Positions 16,625-23,423 of a DNA stretch of 47,955 nt are shown here, piece after piece. The stretch comes from Elusimicrobiota bacterium. Lineage in GTDB: Bacteria > Elusimicrobiota > Elusimicrobia > UBA1565 > UBA9628. The translations under genes and the position numbers were made by a program. Within the stretch, counting starts at the first letter, position 1. Each line of letters begins with the position of its first letter. Below the pieces are notes generated by a model. That model was not told the origin of the DNA. It was given only the letters and a program-made list of their open reading frames with translations, and searched no databases. The DNA lies in contig JACQWX010000077.1 in assembly GCA_016209035.1 (NCBI GenBank), positions 1-47,955 on the forward strand. The letters are read 5' to 3'.

Positions 16625-18054
16625 CATGGCACTGAACTTAGCCGTCGTGGACAGATTCCAAAAGCGTGGGGCCTCCCGGAACATGCTTGATGGACGTCCA
16701 TCGTCGGCGGGAAGGGCAGAATCGAAAACGACGGCGCTCGGTGAGCCGTCGCCGCACGAGGATGGCGCGAAGCCGCGTATGCGACGAGGGGACGACATTG
16801 TAGCCCGGCAACTTCAGGTCCACCCCGGGATTCATGGCCCTTGCCTTCATGACCCAGATTTGGGAGACGCAATAGTCGTTGGCGGCCTGTGCCAGCCTCG
16901 GGAAGAGCTTCGCCGGGGAAATCTGCTCCGGCAGAACCCCGGCTTTTTCGGCGATCCCGGCCTGGGCGATTCGAGACGCCGTATAGACCATGGCGGCCGC
17001 ATAGACCTGCTGGCCAATCAGGTTGGGGTGGGACGCATGGAGCGTGTGCAGGTCGAGCGTCTGGCAGGGGACACCTCTCTGTCCCGATCCGACCTCGACC
17101 AGCGCGTCCTCGACGAATCCCCACCGGTCCTGATGCCGGGCCAAGACCTCCACGCGCCGGACCTTGAGCAGCCCGTTGAGCCGGAAGACTCCGTAGACCC
17201 CCAAGGCGCTCAACGCCGCGAAGAACTTCACCGACGCGTAGAGCCTGTCGCCGACCAGCAGGGCCCCCTTCGGAAGCCACTTCAGCGTTTCCAGGGCGCG
17301 GGTCAACTCGGCCTTGGCGGCGTCCGCGTAGAAGAAGACCCGGCGCGGTATCCCGCGCCACAGGTCGTAGTAGACCGTCACGCACCCCGCCAGGGCCACG
17401 CGCCGGTTCGGTCGGAGCATCTTGAGTTGATGAACCAAGGCGTCCAGGCGGGAACCGTCCACGATCAGGACGTCCGCGAACTGCTTGCGCAGGTCGGCCA
17501 TCCACGACGCATAGGTCTGCGGGGCTTGCGGCAGGATGCTCGCTACGAAGGTTTCGTAGACTGCCAGGAACAAATCGGCGCGCAATCCCGCCGCCTTCTT
17601 GTAGAAGGCCCGGGCCGAGACCTGCACCCGCGGCCAGAGGCGGTCGCGACCCCGGCCCTTGCGCGTCTCGGCAAGCCCATGATCGATAGCCGGGGGATGA
17701 CGGATGATCATGGCTGCCCAGAACAGAGTCACGGCGTAGAGGGTCCATTTGCGTTCCCGTTCCTTCTTCCGGTGCCGCTTGAACACCGCCTTGCAAAGAG
17801 CCGGGGTGAGGTGCTTGAGGAGCACGTCGAGCATGGGCAGCAGATTGACCCGGGCATCTTTGCGAACCGGGCGTTCCTTGCCCTTGGGAATTGCGGAGGT
17901 GGGGACGGGGTACTTGCGAGCCATCGGCCGAGGACCTCATGGAGCCGCCCTCCCCATGCCCAGCATTCAGCAGCGGGTGAGGTACTCGGCGGTGCGGGAA
18001 GGCCTCAGTATACGAAATCATGACTTGCTATCGACGGCTAAGTTCAGCGCCATG
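16625..18054. mobile_element. IS4-like insertion sequence, about 1,430 bp
   Basis: Bounded by 23-bp terminal inverted repeats with one mismatch: CATGGCACTGAACTTAGCCG at 16625 and, in reverse complement, CATGGCGCTGAACTTAGCCG ending at 18054. It carries a single transposase. No target-site duplication is seen (left flank ...CTTGCGGA, right flank CCCTTAAG...), which suggests adjacent deletion or IS-IS recombination after insertion. The MITE at 22131 has closely related ends. Confidence 0.85.
16638..17924 (-). CDS. IS4-like DDE transposase
   Basis: 428 aa. It fills the element between its terminal repeats. Candidate catalytic acidic residues are Asp in VLIVDGSRLD and Asp in LLVGDRLYAS; the third (Glu) is not obvious from the sequence, and the classical IS4 YREK motif is not clear. 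The frame is intact, so the element may still be active. The shorter, damaged transposase at 20450-21225 is homologous at both ends (for example RLRAILVRRR against TLDAILVRKR). Confidence 0.85.
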   Translation of the reverse strand: MARKYPVPTSAIPKGKERPVRKDARVNLLPMLDVLLKHLTPALCKAVFKRHRKKERERKWTLYAVTLFWAAMIIRHPPAIDHGLAETRKGRGRDRLWPRVQVSARAFYKKAAGLRADLFLAVYETFVASILPQAPQTYASWMADLRKQFADVLIVDGSRLDALVHQLKMLRPNRRVALAGCVTVYYDLWRGIPRRVFFYADAAKAELTRALETLKWLPKGALLVGDRLYASVKFFAALSALGVYGVFRLNGLLKVRRVEVLARHQDRWGFVEDALVEVGSGQRGVPCQTLDLHTLHASHPNLIGQQVYAAAMVYTASRIAQAGIAEKAGVLPEQISPAKLFPRLAQAANDYCVSQIWVMKARAMNPGVDLKLPGYNVVPSSHTRLRAILVRRRLTERRRFRFCPSRRRWTSIKHVPGGPTLLESVHDG

Positions 18055-18176
18055 CCCTTAAGAAAGAGTTCGAGCGAATCGATTGCCTTCTTCGGGAAAA
18101 TCGTCAGGGCGTACTCGGACCCCTTGAGAATATCCGCGATGGTAGGGACAGCCTGCGCATTTTTGTTGTTGGCCAC
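18018..18176 (-). pseudogene. N-terminal fragment of a type I restriction/methylase-like protein, cut by the IS
   Basis: The GTG at 18176 has GGAGGA 7 bases upstream and begins MANNKNAQAVPTIADILKG, then EYALTIFPKKAIDSLELF. This resembles the start of N6-adenine methylase/type I restriction subunits, where a short 'SLT-F-x-E-I-L-F-KG' segment precedes the catalytic domain; the match is from memory and tentative. After about 40 codons the frame enters the IS at 18054 and ends within it. It follows abiEii directly; an ATG at 18227 overlapping the abiEii stop is an alternative start. Confidence 0.5.
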
Positions 18177-18223
18177 GGGTGATGTTCCTCCGGTTTTCCG
18201 TCCGACGATGGGAGATTGTGTCT

Positions 18224-19093
18224 TCATTGGAGCCCAAGCCCTTTCCAGAAAACATGGATCACCTGGAATGCCGCCTCTATGTCTGCGGGGAGCTTGCAGC
18301 CTGCGGCCAGGTCCGTGTATGGAGCCTCCCAGGTTTTGGGCGGAGATTCCAACGTCGCGGGGATGGGATGCGTCTTGCGTCTATCGAAAACCGCTCGCAG
18401 GGCCTTCTTGACCAGCGCATGATCGAGTTCGGCCAACTTCAAGAGAAGCGACATATCCACCAGGTCGCGGACGCGGGAGTTCGGCTTCGTCCGTGGCAGT
18501 GTGTAGGCGTGGAGTTTCTCCGCGAGGTACTGCTCCGCGGATAGCGTCGGAAAGCGGCCGGCCGAGATGCCCGCAAAGCCGAGCCAATCGCGGCCTTTCG
18601 TCACATTGAGCGGCTCCAAAACGGGGTCTCCGAGCGCCACGTCCAAGTGGAAGCGGACGAAAAGCCTCCCGGCCATCCTGACCTCGACTGGGTAACGTGC
18701 ACCGCCGTACGGAGCTGCGTCAAGGCTCTTCATCCGTCGGCCGATTACATAGGCGAAGTGGTCTTGGAGGTCGCGGTCCGCCGAGTCTTGAAGCGCGGCG
18801 CGGATGCGCTCATCGACTGTCTGGCCGCCCTCATCCCGAGGCGCTCGCTTGAGGACCAGGTCGATGTCCCGTGTGGCCCGGGCCTCCCTGATCCTGAGCT
18901 CCATGGCGTAGCCGCCTTTGAGAACCCAAGGCGCGGCATCTTCGGCGAAAAGCCGGGCCAGGAGCCTGTCAAACGCGACTTGGCGGCGCAGGCGCTGGAT
19001 GTCGGGGCCCTCACGCAAGGAGACGTCCTTCAGGCGGTCTTCCAAAGCACGGCGGAAAGCCGTAGCTGTGGCGTACTTGCGAGGCTCCATCAT
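18224..19093 (-). CDS. abiEii: AbiEii-type nucleotidyltransferase toxin
   Basis: 289 aa. Toxin of a type IV toxin-antitoxin/abortive-infection pair. It has the nucleotidyltransferase core VLKGGYAMELRIR and RDIDLVLK (the DxD), a mid-region RFHLDVALGDPV and a C-terminal helical part (AEQYLAEKLHAYTLPRTKPNSRVRDLVDM) typical of AbiEii/AbiGii. Known family members modify tRNA acceptor ends or otherwise use nucleotides as substrate. It overlaps the antitoxin gene by 4 bases (ATGA). Confidence 0.9.
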   Translation of the reverse strand: MMEPRKYATATAFRRALEDRLKDVSLREGPDIQRLRRQVAFDRLLARLFAEDAAPWVLKGGYAMELRIREARATRDIDLVLKRAPRDEGGQTVDERIRAALQDSADRDLQDHFAYVIGRRMKSLDAAPYGGARYPVEVRMAGRLFVRFHLDVALGDPVLEPLNVTKGRDWLGFAGISAGRFPTLSAEQYLAEKLHAYTLPRTKPNSRVRDLVDMSLLLKLAELDHALVKKALRAVFDRRKTHPIPATLESPPKTWEAPYTDLAAGCKLPADIEAAFQVIHVFWKGLGLQ

Positions 19094-19713
19094 CGGGCGG
19101 TCTCTTTGAGGAGCTTCTCCAGCTTCTCCCGGACAGGGGGCGGCAGATGGGTTGCCCGTTGGATAGACGCAGGCCGGATCAGCCCGCGCTCGAAGGCCTC
19201 CTGGACGGCCTGGCGCAGGAGATCGGGCGAGATTCTGCCCTCATCCAGCAGGTCCGCGAGGGTGCGCAGCGGTCGGGTAAGCTGGTATCCATGCCGGTCC
19301 TCGATATCTTCCTTTATAAGACTTCCCCGGTGCAGTGTAAGTCCTTTGGGAATTGGGGCCATACGCCGGAAACCCGGCGGGACCGTCATGTGGAGAGCGG
19401 CTGGCATGGCATCGGAGAGCTCGTAGATGCTGAGCGCCGTCTCGTGCGAGAACGTCCCCTGGGCCGCGCCTTTGCGATCTCTGGCCCATAGGGACCAGAT
19501 TACCAGGTCCGGCCGATCCGCGGGAGGGAAAAGCGCTAGGCGGTAGATGCCCCGCCGTTCCCTGATCCAGTTAGCGGCCCGGACATGGTAGGGATGATTG
19601 TGCTGGTCGAACCCGGCTTCAATCGCTTGCTTGGCCGTGAAATAGCCCTGTTGCGCCTCTGCGATCTCGTAGAGACGCTTATGGGACTCAGTATGAGGGG
19701 TTCTTTTGCCCAT
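19090..19713 (-). CDS. abiEi: AbiEi-type antitoxin/transcriptional repressor
   Basis: 207 aa. An N-terminal winged-helix domain (EIAEAQQGYFTAKQAIEAGF) is followed by the C-terminal AbiEi antitoxin domain (TFSHETALSIYELSDAMP, TLADLLDEGRISPDLLRQAVQEAF). ATG 19713 is preferred to 19740 because AGGA sits 6 bases before it. In characterised AbiE systems this protein neutralises the toxin and represses its own promoter by binding inverted repeats. A matching arrangement is seen at 19719-19764. Confidence 0.88.
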   Translation of the reverse strand: MGKRTPHTESHKRLYEIAEAQQGYFTAKQAIEAGFDQHNHPYHVRAANWIRERRGIYRLALFPPADRPDLVIWSLWARDRKGAAQGTFSHETALSIYELSDAMPAALHMTVPPGFRRMAPIPKGLTLHRGSLIKEDIEDRHGYQLTRPLRTLADLLDEGRISPDLLRQAVQEAFERGLIRPASIQRATHLPPPVREKLEKLLKETAR

Positions 19714-19718
19714 GCATA

Positions 19719-19769
19719 TTCCTAGTAACTTATATGGCAATTATGCACAGGATACCGCTAGGAAGTCAA
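19719..19769 (-). promoter_or_regulatory. abiE promoter with flanking inverted repeats
   Basis: On the minus strand TTGACT (19764-19769) and CATAAT (19740-19745) are 18 bases apart. The heptamer CTAGGAA (19758-19764) and its inverse TTCCTAG (19719-19725) bracket the -10 region, consistent with the pair of inverted repeats through which AbiEi proteins autoregulate. Confidence 0.55.
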
Positions 19770-19867
19770 CCTCATCGAGGACAGTGAGGCGTTCATGCCA
19801 ACCCTATGGTTAAGCCAGCTGCGGCAGGTGGGACGAGCCTGGGGCATGTTTTTACTACAATGCTTCC

Positions 19868-20254
19868 ATGGAGGCTCCGCCGACCGACCGTCGCGCCGTG
19901 GAAGCGGCCGTCGCTACCCTCCAAGAACGCCTCGCCGACGGCGACCCCGCCGACGCGGCCTTGCGAAGCCATTGCGAGGCCACCCTCTTGGCCCTGCGCG
20001 CCGCCTACCGTATTACCCCGACCGCCTTCTCGGACGAGGCCATCGAGGCCCTGCGTGAGCTCAGCGAGTTACTGCGCCAGACCGCTCCAGATGCGCATGC
20101 GGGCACGTCAGCAACAGAGCCGCATGAGCAACCCCCTCCCGAGCCCCCCGCGTCACGCTCGGACGAAGGGGGGAGCGGGGCTCCAGCGTCCCGTGGCACA
20201 GAACGCGGCCAGGAAATATCTGCGTCCCAAGGAAGAACATCGATAATGACCTAA
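19868..20254 (+). CDS. Hypothetical protein
   Basis: 128 aa. The first 75 codons show strong G/C third-position bias and predict helices (AVEAAVATLQERLADGDP, EAIEALRELSELLRQ). The remainder is Pro/Ser/Gly-rich and lower in bias. I do not recognise the family. It is divergent from the abiE operon, and the 110-bp gap between them holds the abiE promoter region. Confidence 0.55.
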   Translation: MEAPPTDRRAVEAAVATLQERLADGDPADAALRSHCEATLLALRAAYRITPTAFSDEAIEALRELSELLRQTAPDAHAGTSATEPHEQPPPEPPASRSDEGGSGAPASRGTERGQEISASQGRTSIMT

Positions 20255-20313
20255 AATCAACAGACGATCCCGAACCGCCCAAACGCCTTTCCCAAAAGGA
20301 GTTCGCGAAGAAG

Positions 20314-20475
20314 ATGCGTCACGAGGCTTATTTGCGAGCCAAGGAATATCGCAAGACCAATCCTCGCCAGATCGCCATGAAGGGAAGGCTGAAACAGCAA
20401 CGACGGGATGCGTACCAGAAGGCCAAAGAGCGTGGAAAGGTCCTAAAGGCCATCGCTCCTAGGTTAATTTCGTGA
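20314..20475 (+). CDS. Short basic ORF, probably a fragment
   Basis: 53 aa, Lys/Arg-rich (YRKTNPRQIAMKGRLKQQRR), resembling the basic stretches near phage HNH proteins. The same frame is open upstream to about 20240 without an ATG. Its last codons lie inside the left end of the IS remnant at 20450, so the native 3' end is lost. After the IS, at 21230-21329, a plus-strand frame reads EAFKAVLARVDKNAALLVVG and then stops; it may be the other part of an interrupted gene, but the join cannot be proven. Confidence 0.3.
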   Translation: MRHEAYLRAKEYRKTNPRQIAMKGRLKQQRRDAYQKAKERGKVLKAIAPRLIS

Positions 20476-21225
20476 GCTTCTGGCCACCGCTGATATGAGC
20501 GAGAGACTTCCACCGTCGCCGGCCTCGAACAAAGTAGCGGCGCCGTCGATGGCTGTTTCGCTTCCGCACGAGGATCGCGTCCAGCGTGGTGCGGCCAAAG
20601 GGAGCTTCGTTGAGGAGGTCCGGCTTGATCAGGTTGCCCCCGTTCGTCCGATTGAGCGCCAAGTACGTCCATTCGCACGATGCCGCGTCGAAGGATGCCT
20701 TGGCCAGCTTCGGAAAGAGCTTCGCCGAGCAACCTCTGAGTGAAGGCGTAGTAGAGCGCGTGGAAGAACTTCCAGCGCAGCGACGTGAACCGTTGGAAGG
20801 AGCTGTCGTTGGTCGCCGTGACCTCGGGCATCAGATCGCTGCCGCCGGCGCGTCCTTGATCGAGCGCCTGGCCCAGCGAGTTGGGCGGCGCGATCGTCAC
20901 GGCCGCCCAGAACTTGGCCAGCGTGAACAGACTCCACTCGCGCTGCCGCTCGTTGGTGCGGACGGACTCGAAGACCTGCTGGCAAAGCGCCTCGGTCAGA
21001 TGCTCGTTGAGAATGCCGGCGATCGGCAAAAGGCTGATCTTCGGCGAGGAGGAGGTTGTGGTGCGTGTGCTCGGTGAGAGGGTATCGACTGTGGGCATGT
21101 CCCGGCATCCAATGCCCTTCGACCCCCTCGGCGTGGGGCCCTCGGCGTCGGGCTGCCCGCAGATTCAAGCACTTTTCCTTATATGGGCGCACGATGAAGC
21201 GCGGAAATTAACCTAGGAGCGATGG
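20450..21225. mobile_element. Internally deleted IS4-like element
   Basis: Terminal inverted repeats of 22 bp (CCATCGCTCCTAGGTTAATT and two further bases) bound a 776-bp element, about half the length of the intact IS at 16625. The flanks (TCCTAAAGG left, GACTAAGAG right) may be a decayed target duplication. This is a non-autonomous deletion derivative. Confidence 0.75.
20459..21098 (-). pseudogene. Transposase remnant with internal deletion and frameshift
   Basis: The N-terminal 130 or so residues (LLPIAGILNEHLTEALCQQV, AKFWAAVTIAPPNSLGQAL) and the last 60 or so (NLIKPDLLNEAPFGRTTLDA) align with the two ends of the 428-aa transposase at 16638-17924, but they are in different frames and the DDE core is missing. 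It cannot encode an active enzyme. Confidence 0.8.
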
Positions 21226-21405
21226 GACTAAGAGTCCGAGGCGAGGCCTTCAAGGCTGTTCTGGCCCGGGTCGATAAGAACGCCGCGCTGCTCGTCGTCG
21301 GCGGCCCAGCGCCATCGTGGAGAGTTTTATAAGATACAGGATGCGGTCACAATGCGGCATGAGCTCTAAGCCGGAGATGACGGAGGGCTGGAGCCTCCAG
21401 CCTTG

Positions 21406-22122
21406 ATGGAAATATACAAGACCTGCTCCGGGACGGTCGTGATCTTCCTGGGCCGGCACGGAAGCGATGGGGCAATGATCTATGGCGCCGACTCGGGCTG
21501 GAAGCACCATCCCCATGGGAGCGAGGCCTGGGACCTGATGCATCAGCTCGTCTATAGAAATTTTAAAGCGGACTCCCTGACCCGGGAGGATATGGAAAAA
21601 AGCGGCATTCCCGTCCCCTCGATCGAGGAATACCCCAAGCCGGGAGCCCGGAGCATCCATTGGAAGGAGAATTTCAATTCCAAGGTCCCCTTCAAGGAAC
21701 TCCCTGAGAAATTCCTCAAGAAATTCAAGGCTTGGGCCGTAACCAACGACCGCCTCGCTCTAATACTCCATGAGGATACTTATGAGACCGGCCTTGGAGA
21801 CGGGAAAAGCCTCGATCTGGAGACGGCCTGGTGGGACGAAGCATCAGCCCGCAAGCACTTGGCCGACCTGGAAAAAGAGACGGCGGCCCAAGCCCGCCGG
21901 CAGAAGGCCGCCCCGAAAGTCTACGGGAATCCCGTATTCATGTGGACCAAATTCTCTCTCAAGACAATCAGAGTCCGGGCGGATGAAGCCGCCCAAAAGA
22001 TCGCGGCTGATCTCGATATCGGGCCCTATGAGCACTATTCTCTGGACCCCATCCTCGGCCATCTGATCAATGAGAGGATCCTCCGCGATCTGGAGGCGGA
22101 GGTCGGGAGCCGGTTGAACTGA
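21406..22122 (+). CDS. Hypothetical protein
   Basis: 238 aa from ATG 21406 (TTG 21403 is possible). It is soluble, with no signal or membrane segment. The N-terminus reads MEIYKTCSGTVVIFLGRHGSDG and the C-terminal half is helical and charged. Third-position G/C bias is lower than in the core genes, which suggests foreign origin. A perfect inverted repeat GGCTGGAG-C-CTCCAGCC lies at 21387-21403, directly before the start, where it would hinder ribosome access. The family is not recognised. Its stop is immediately followed by the MITE at 22131. Confidence 0.55.
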   Translation: MEIYKTCSGTVVIFLGRHGSDGAMIYGADSGWKHHPHGSEAWDLMHQLVYRNFKADSLTREDMEKSGIPVPSIEEYPKPGARSIHWKENFNSKVPFKELPEKFLKKFKAWAVTNDRLALILHEDTYETGLGDGKSLDLETAWWDEASARKHLADLEKETAAQARRQKAAPKVYGNPVFMWTKFSLKTIRVRADEAAQKIAADLDIGPYEHYSLDPILGHLINERILRDLEAEVGSRLN

Positions 22123-22130
22123 ACTAAAGG

Positions 22131-22327
22131 CCATGGCGCGGAACTTAACCGTCGAGGACATGAGTTATCCACAGGCCCGGACCATTGCGGCGGAAGTGCG
22201 TTATATTGCGGCATTCGGGCAAAAACTGCATTCGATTCGCCTGAAGGCGACGGGAACTCGGGCAATTTCTCGTCGAGGATATGAGTCATCTGGGATTTGG
22301 CTCACTCGGTTAAGTTCCGCGCCATGG
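22131..22327. mobile_element. 197-bp MITE with 8-bp target duplication
   Basis: About 22-bp terminal inverted repeats (CCATGGCGCGGAACTTAACC) close to those of the IS at 16625, flanked by the direct repeat ACTAAAGG (22123-22130 and 22329-22336). It carries no ORF of note. Inside are two near-identical 17-bp direct repeats (22150-22166, 22271-22287, CGTCGAGGAYATGAGTY...). The first runs into TTATCCACA (22164-22172), a perfect match to the DnaA-box consensus. Confidence 0.8.
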
Positions 22328-22343
22328 GACTAAAGGCTCTTGG

Positions 22344-22601
22344 ATGCTGGCGGCCTGCCATGCGGCTTGTTCCAATCCCGAACTGGATGCCGAGCTCAGA
22401 ATCCCCGAGGATCCGATCCTCAAAAAGATTGACGGAAAATATAAAAAGCACGGCCTATTCCTACTAAGTTTTTTTGACGCCCAGATCTCCCGCCAGAGAT
22501 CCTACTTCGGCGCCCTGAAAACCTGTCGCGAAAACGCCGCCAAGGGCTGGGGCAAGCTTGAGGATGAGTCCCCACCGACCCGTCATAAACTGGTACAATA
22601 G
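22344..22601 (+). CDS. Hypothetical small ORF, possibly a fragment
   Basis: 85 aa (MLAACHAACSNPELDAEL...). It starts 17 bases after the MITE and has no good ribosome site. Third-position bias is modest. It may be the 3' remainder of a gene disrupted near the MITE. A good extended -10 (TGGTACAAT, 22591-22599) lies at its end and could serve the small genes that follow. The 22602-22727 stretch holds nothing else I can support. Confidence 0.25.
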   Translation: MLAACHAACSNPELDAELRIPEDPILKKIDGKYKKHGLFLLSFFDAQISRQRSYFGALKTCRENAAKGWGKLEDESPPTRHKLVQ

Positions 22602-22727
22602 TCACAGTCTACACGAGAGATCGTTTCACCGGACTTGGCTTCATGAACTCTCTGGCCGAAGCCCGTCGACGGAGCCGCGAGAGCGCCCATCAATCCAGTC
22701 GCCCCCGGTGGAGAGGGGAGTTGCGAG

Positions 22728-22892
22728 ATGACACAGTGCGACGCCATGACCGCGCCGTCGACCTATTCCGAGGCGCATCGCTGTCTGAAGAGGGTCGGGA
22801 TCAAGAGGGTCGGCAGGAAGAACCTTTGCATGCATCATAGGACCATGCTGAATCGAAGGCCCGGACCCGATCTCGATGGACACCAGCCCTGA
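22728..22892 (+). CDS. Tiny Cys/His-containing protein
   Basis: 54 aa. The start has a GGAG-containing ribosome site about 10 bases upstream, and the first 40 codons have clear G/C third-position bias. C4, C19, C34 and a His pair (CMHHR) could bind a metal. The middle is basic (KRVGIKRVGRKN). The family is not recognised. First of three tiny genes with ribosome sites ahead of the mttB-like gene. Confidence 0.45.
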   Translation: MTQCDAMTAPSTYSEAHRCLKRVGIKRVGRKNLCMHHRTMLNRRPGPDLDGHQP

Positions 22893-22927
22893 GCGAGCCC
22901 CTCCCCATCCAGCCCCAGGAGGCATGC

Positions 22928-23179
22928 ATGCCGACAAGAACCCGGTCTCCCTCGCCCCACTTGCGCATCGTCGTGGGCCTGCCGAATCTTCAGGACCACG
23001 TCCGGATGGTCGACCGGCTCCGCAACATGGCCAACGAACCGGAGCTGTCGCGCTGGAGCGATCTCGCGCAGCTCCTCTCCGAGCTGTACACCCAGCTGCA
23101 GCACCAGAAACAGGTCACGGTATACCGGTTCGGAAGCAGAAGCCGGTCGAAAGCCAGCTCGGGCAGGAGACCGGCTTGA
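22928..23179 (+). CDS. Hypothetical 83-aa protein
   Basis: AGGAGG lies just upstream and the codons have strong G/C third-position bias. The core LRIVVGLPNLQDHVRMVDRL and ELSRWSDLAQLLSELYTQLQ suggests a short strand and two helices. The C-terminus is basic and Ser-rich. No family is recognised. It is followed after 18 bases by another tiny gene. Confidence 0.5.
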   Translation: MPTRTRSPSPHLRIVVGLPNLQDHVRMVDRLRNMANEPELSRWSDLAQLLSELYTQLQHQKQVTVYRFGSRSRSKASSGRRPA

Positions 23180-23197
23180 AGCTCCGGAGGTGACGCC

Positions 23198-23401
23198 GTG
23201 AATGCCTTGCCGAGAACGCTGGATCGGACCGAGGAGAACCAGAAAGCGATCAGGGCGAGCATGCGGCGTTGGCGGAGCCGCAACAAGTACGGCCGCTCCA
23301 TCGGCCGGGGCCTGAGCGACGCCGAATTGGTGGACAGAGTGGCGGGCGAGACGGGCGCCAGCAGGACGCACGTGCGCTTCGCGCTGAAGCGGCAAGACTG
23401 A
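23198..23401 (+). CDS. Hypothetical 67-aa basic protein, helix-turn-helix-like
   Basis: GTG start with GGAGG (23186-23190) 7 bases upstream. It is basic and helical. The C-terminal part (LSDAELVDRVAGETGASRTH, then VRFALKR) resembles a short helix-turn-helix, but the match is weak. It ends 22 bases before the mttB-like gene, so it is probably in the same transcript. Confidence 0.5.
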   Translation: MNALPRTLDRTEENQKAIRASMRRWRSRNKYGRSIGRGLSDAELVDRVAGETGASRTHVRFALKRQD

Positions 23402-23423
23402 CCCTCCCCTGAGGAGACCGGAC

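Noticed and set aside
22164..22172. Replication origin suggested by TTATCCACA
   Set aside because: A single box inside a MITE, with no cluster of boxes, no AT-rich unwinding region and no dnaA or dnaN nearby.
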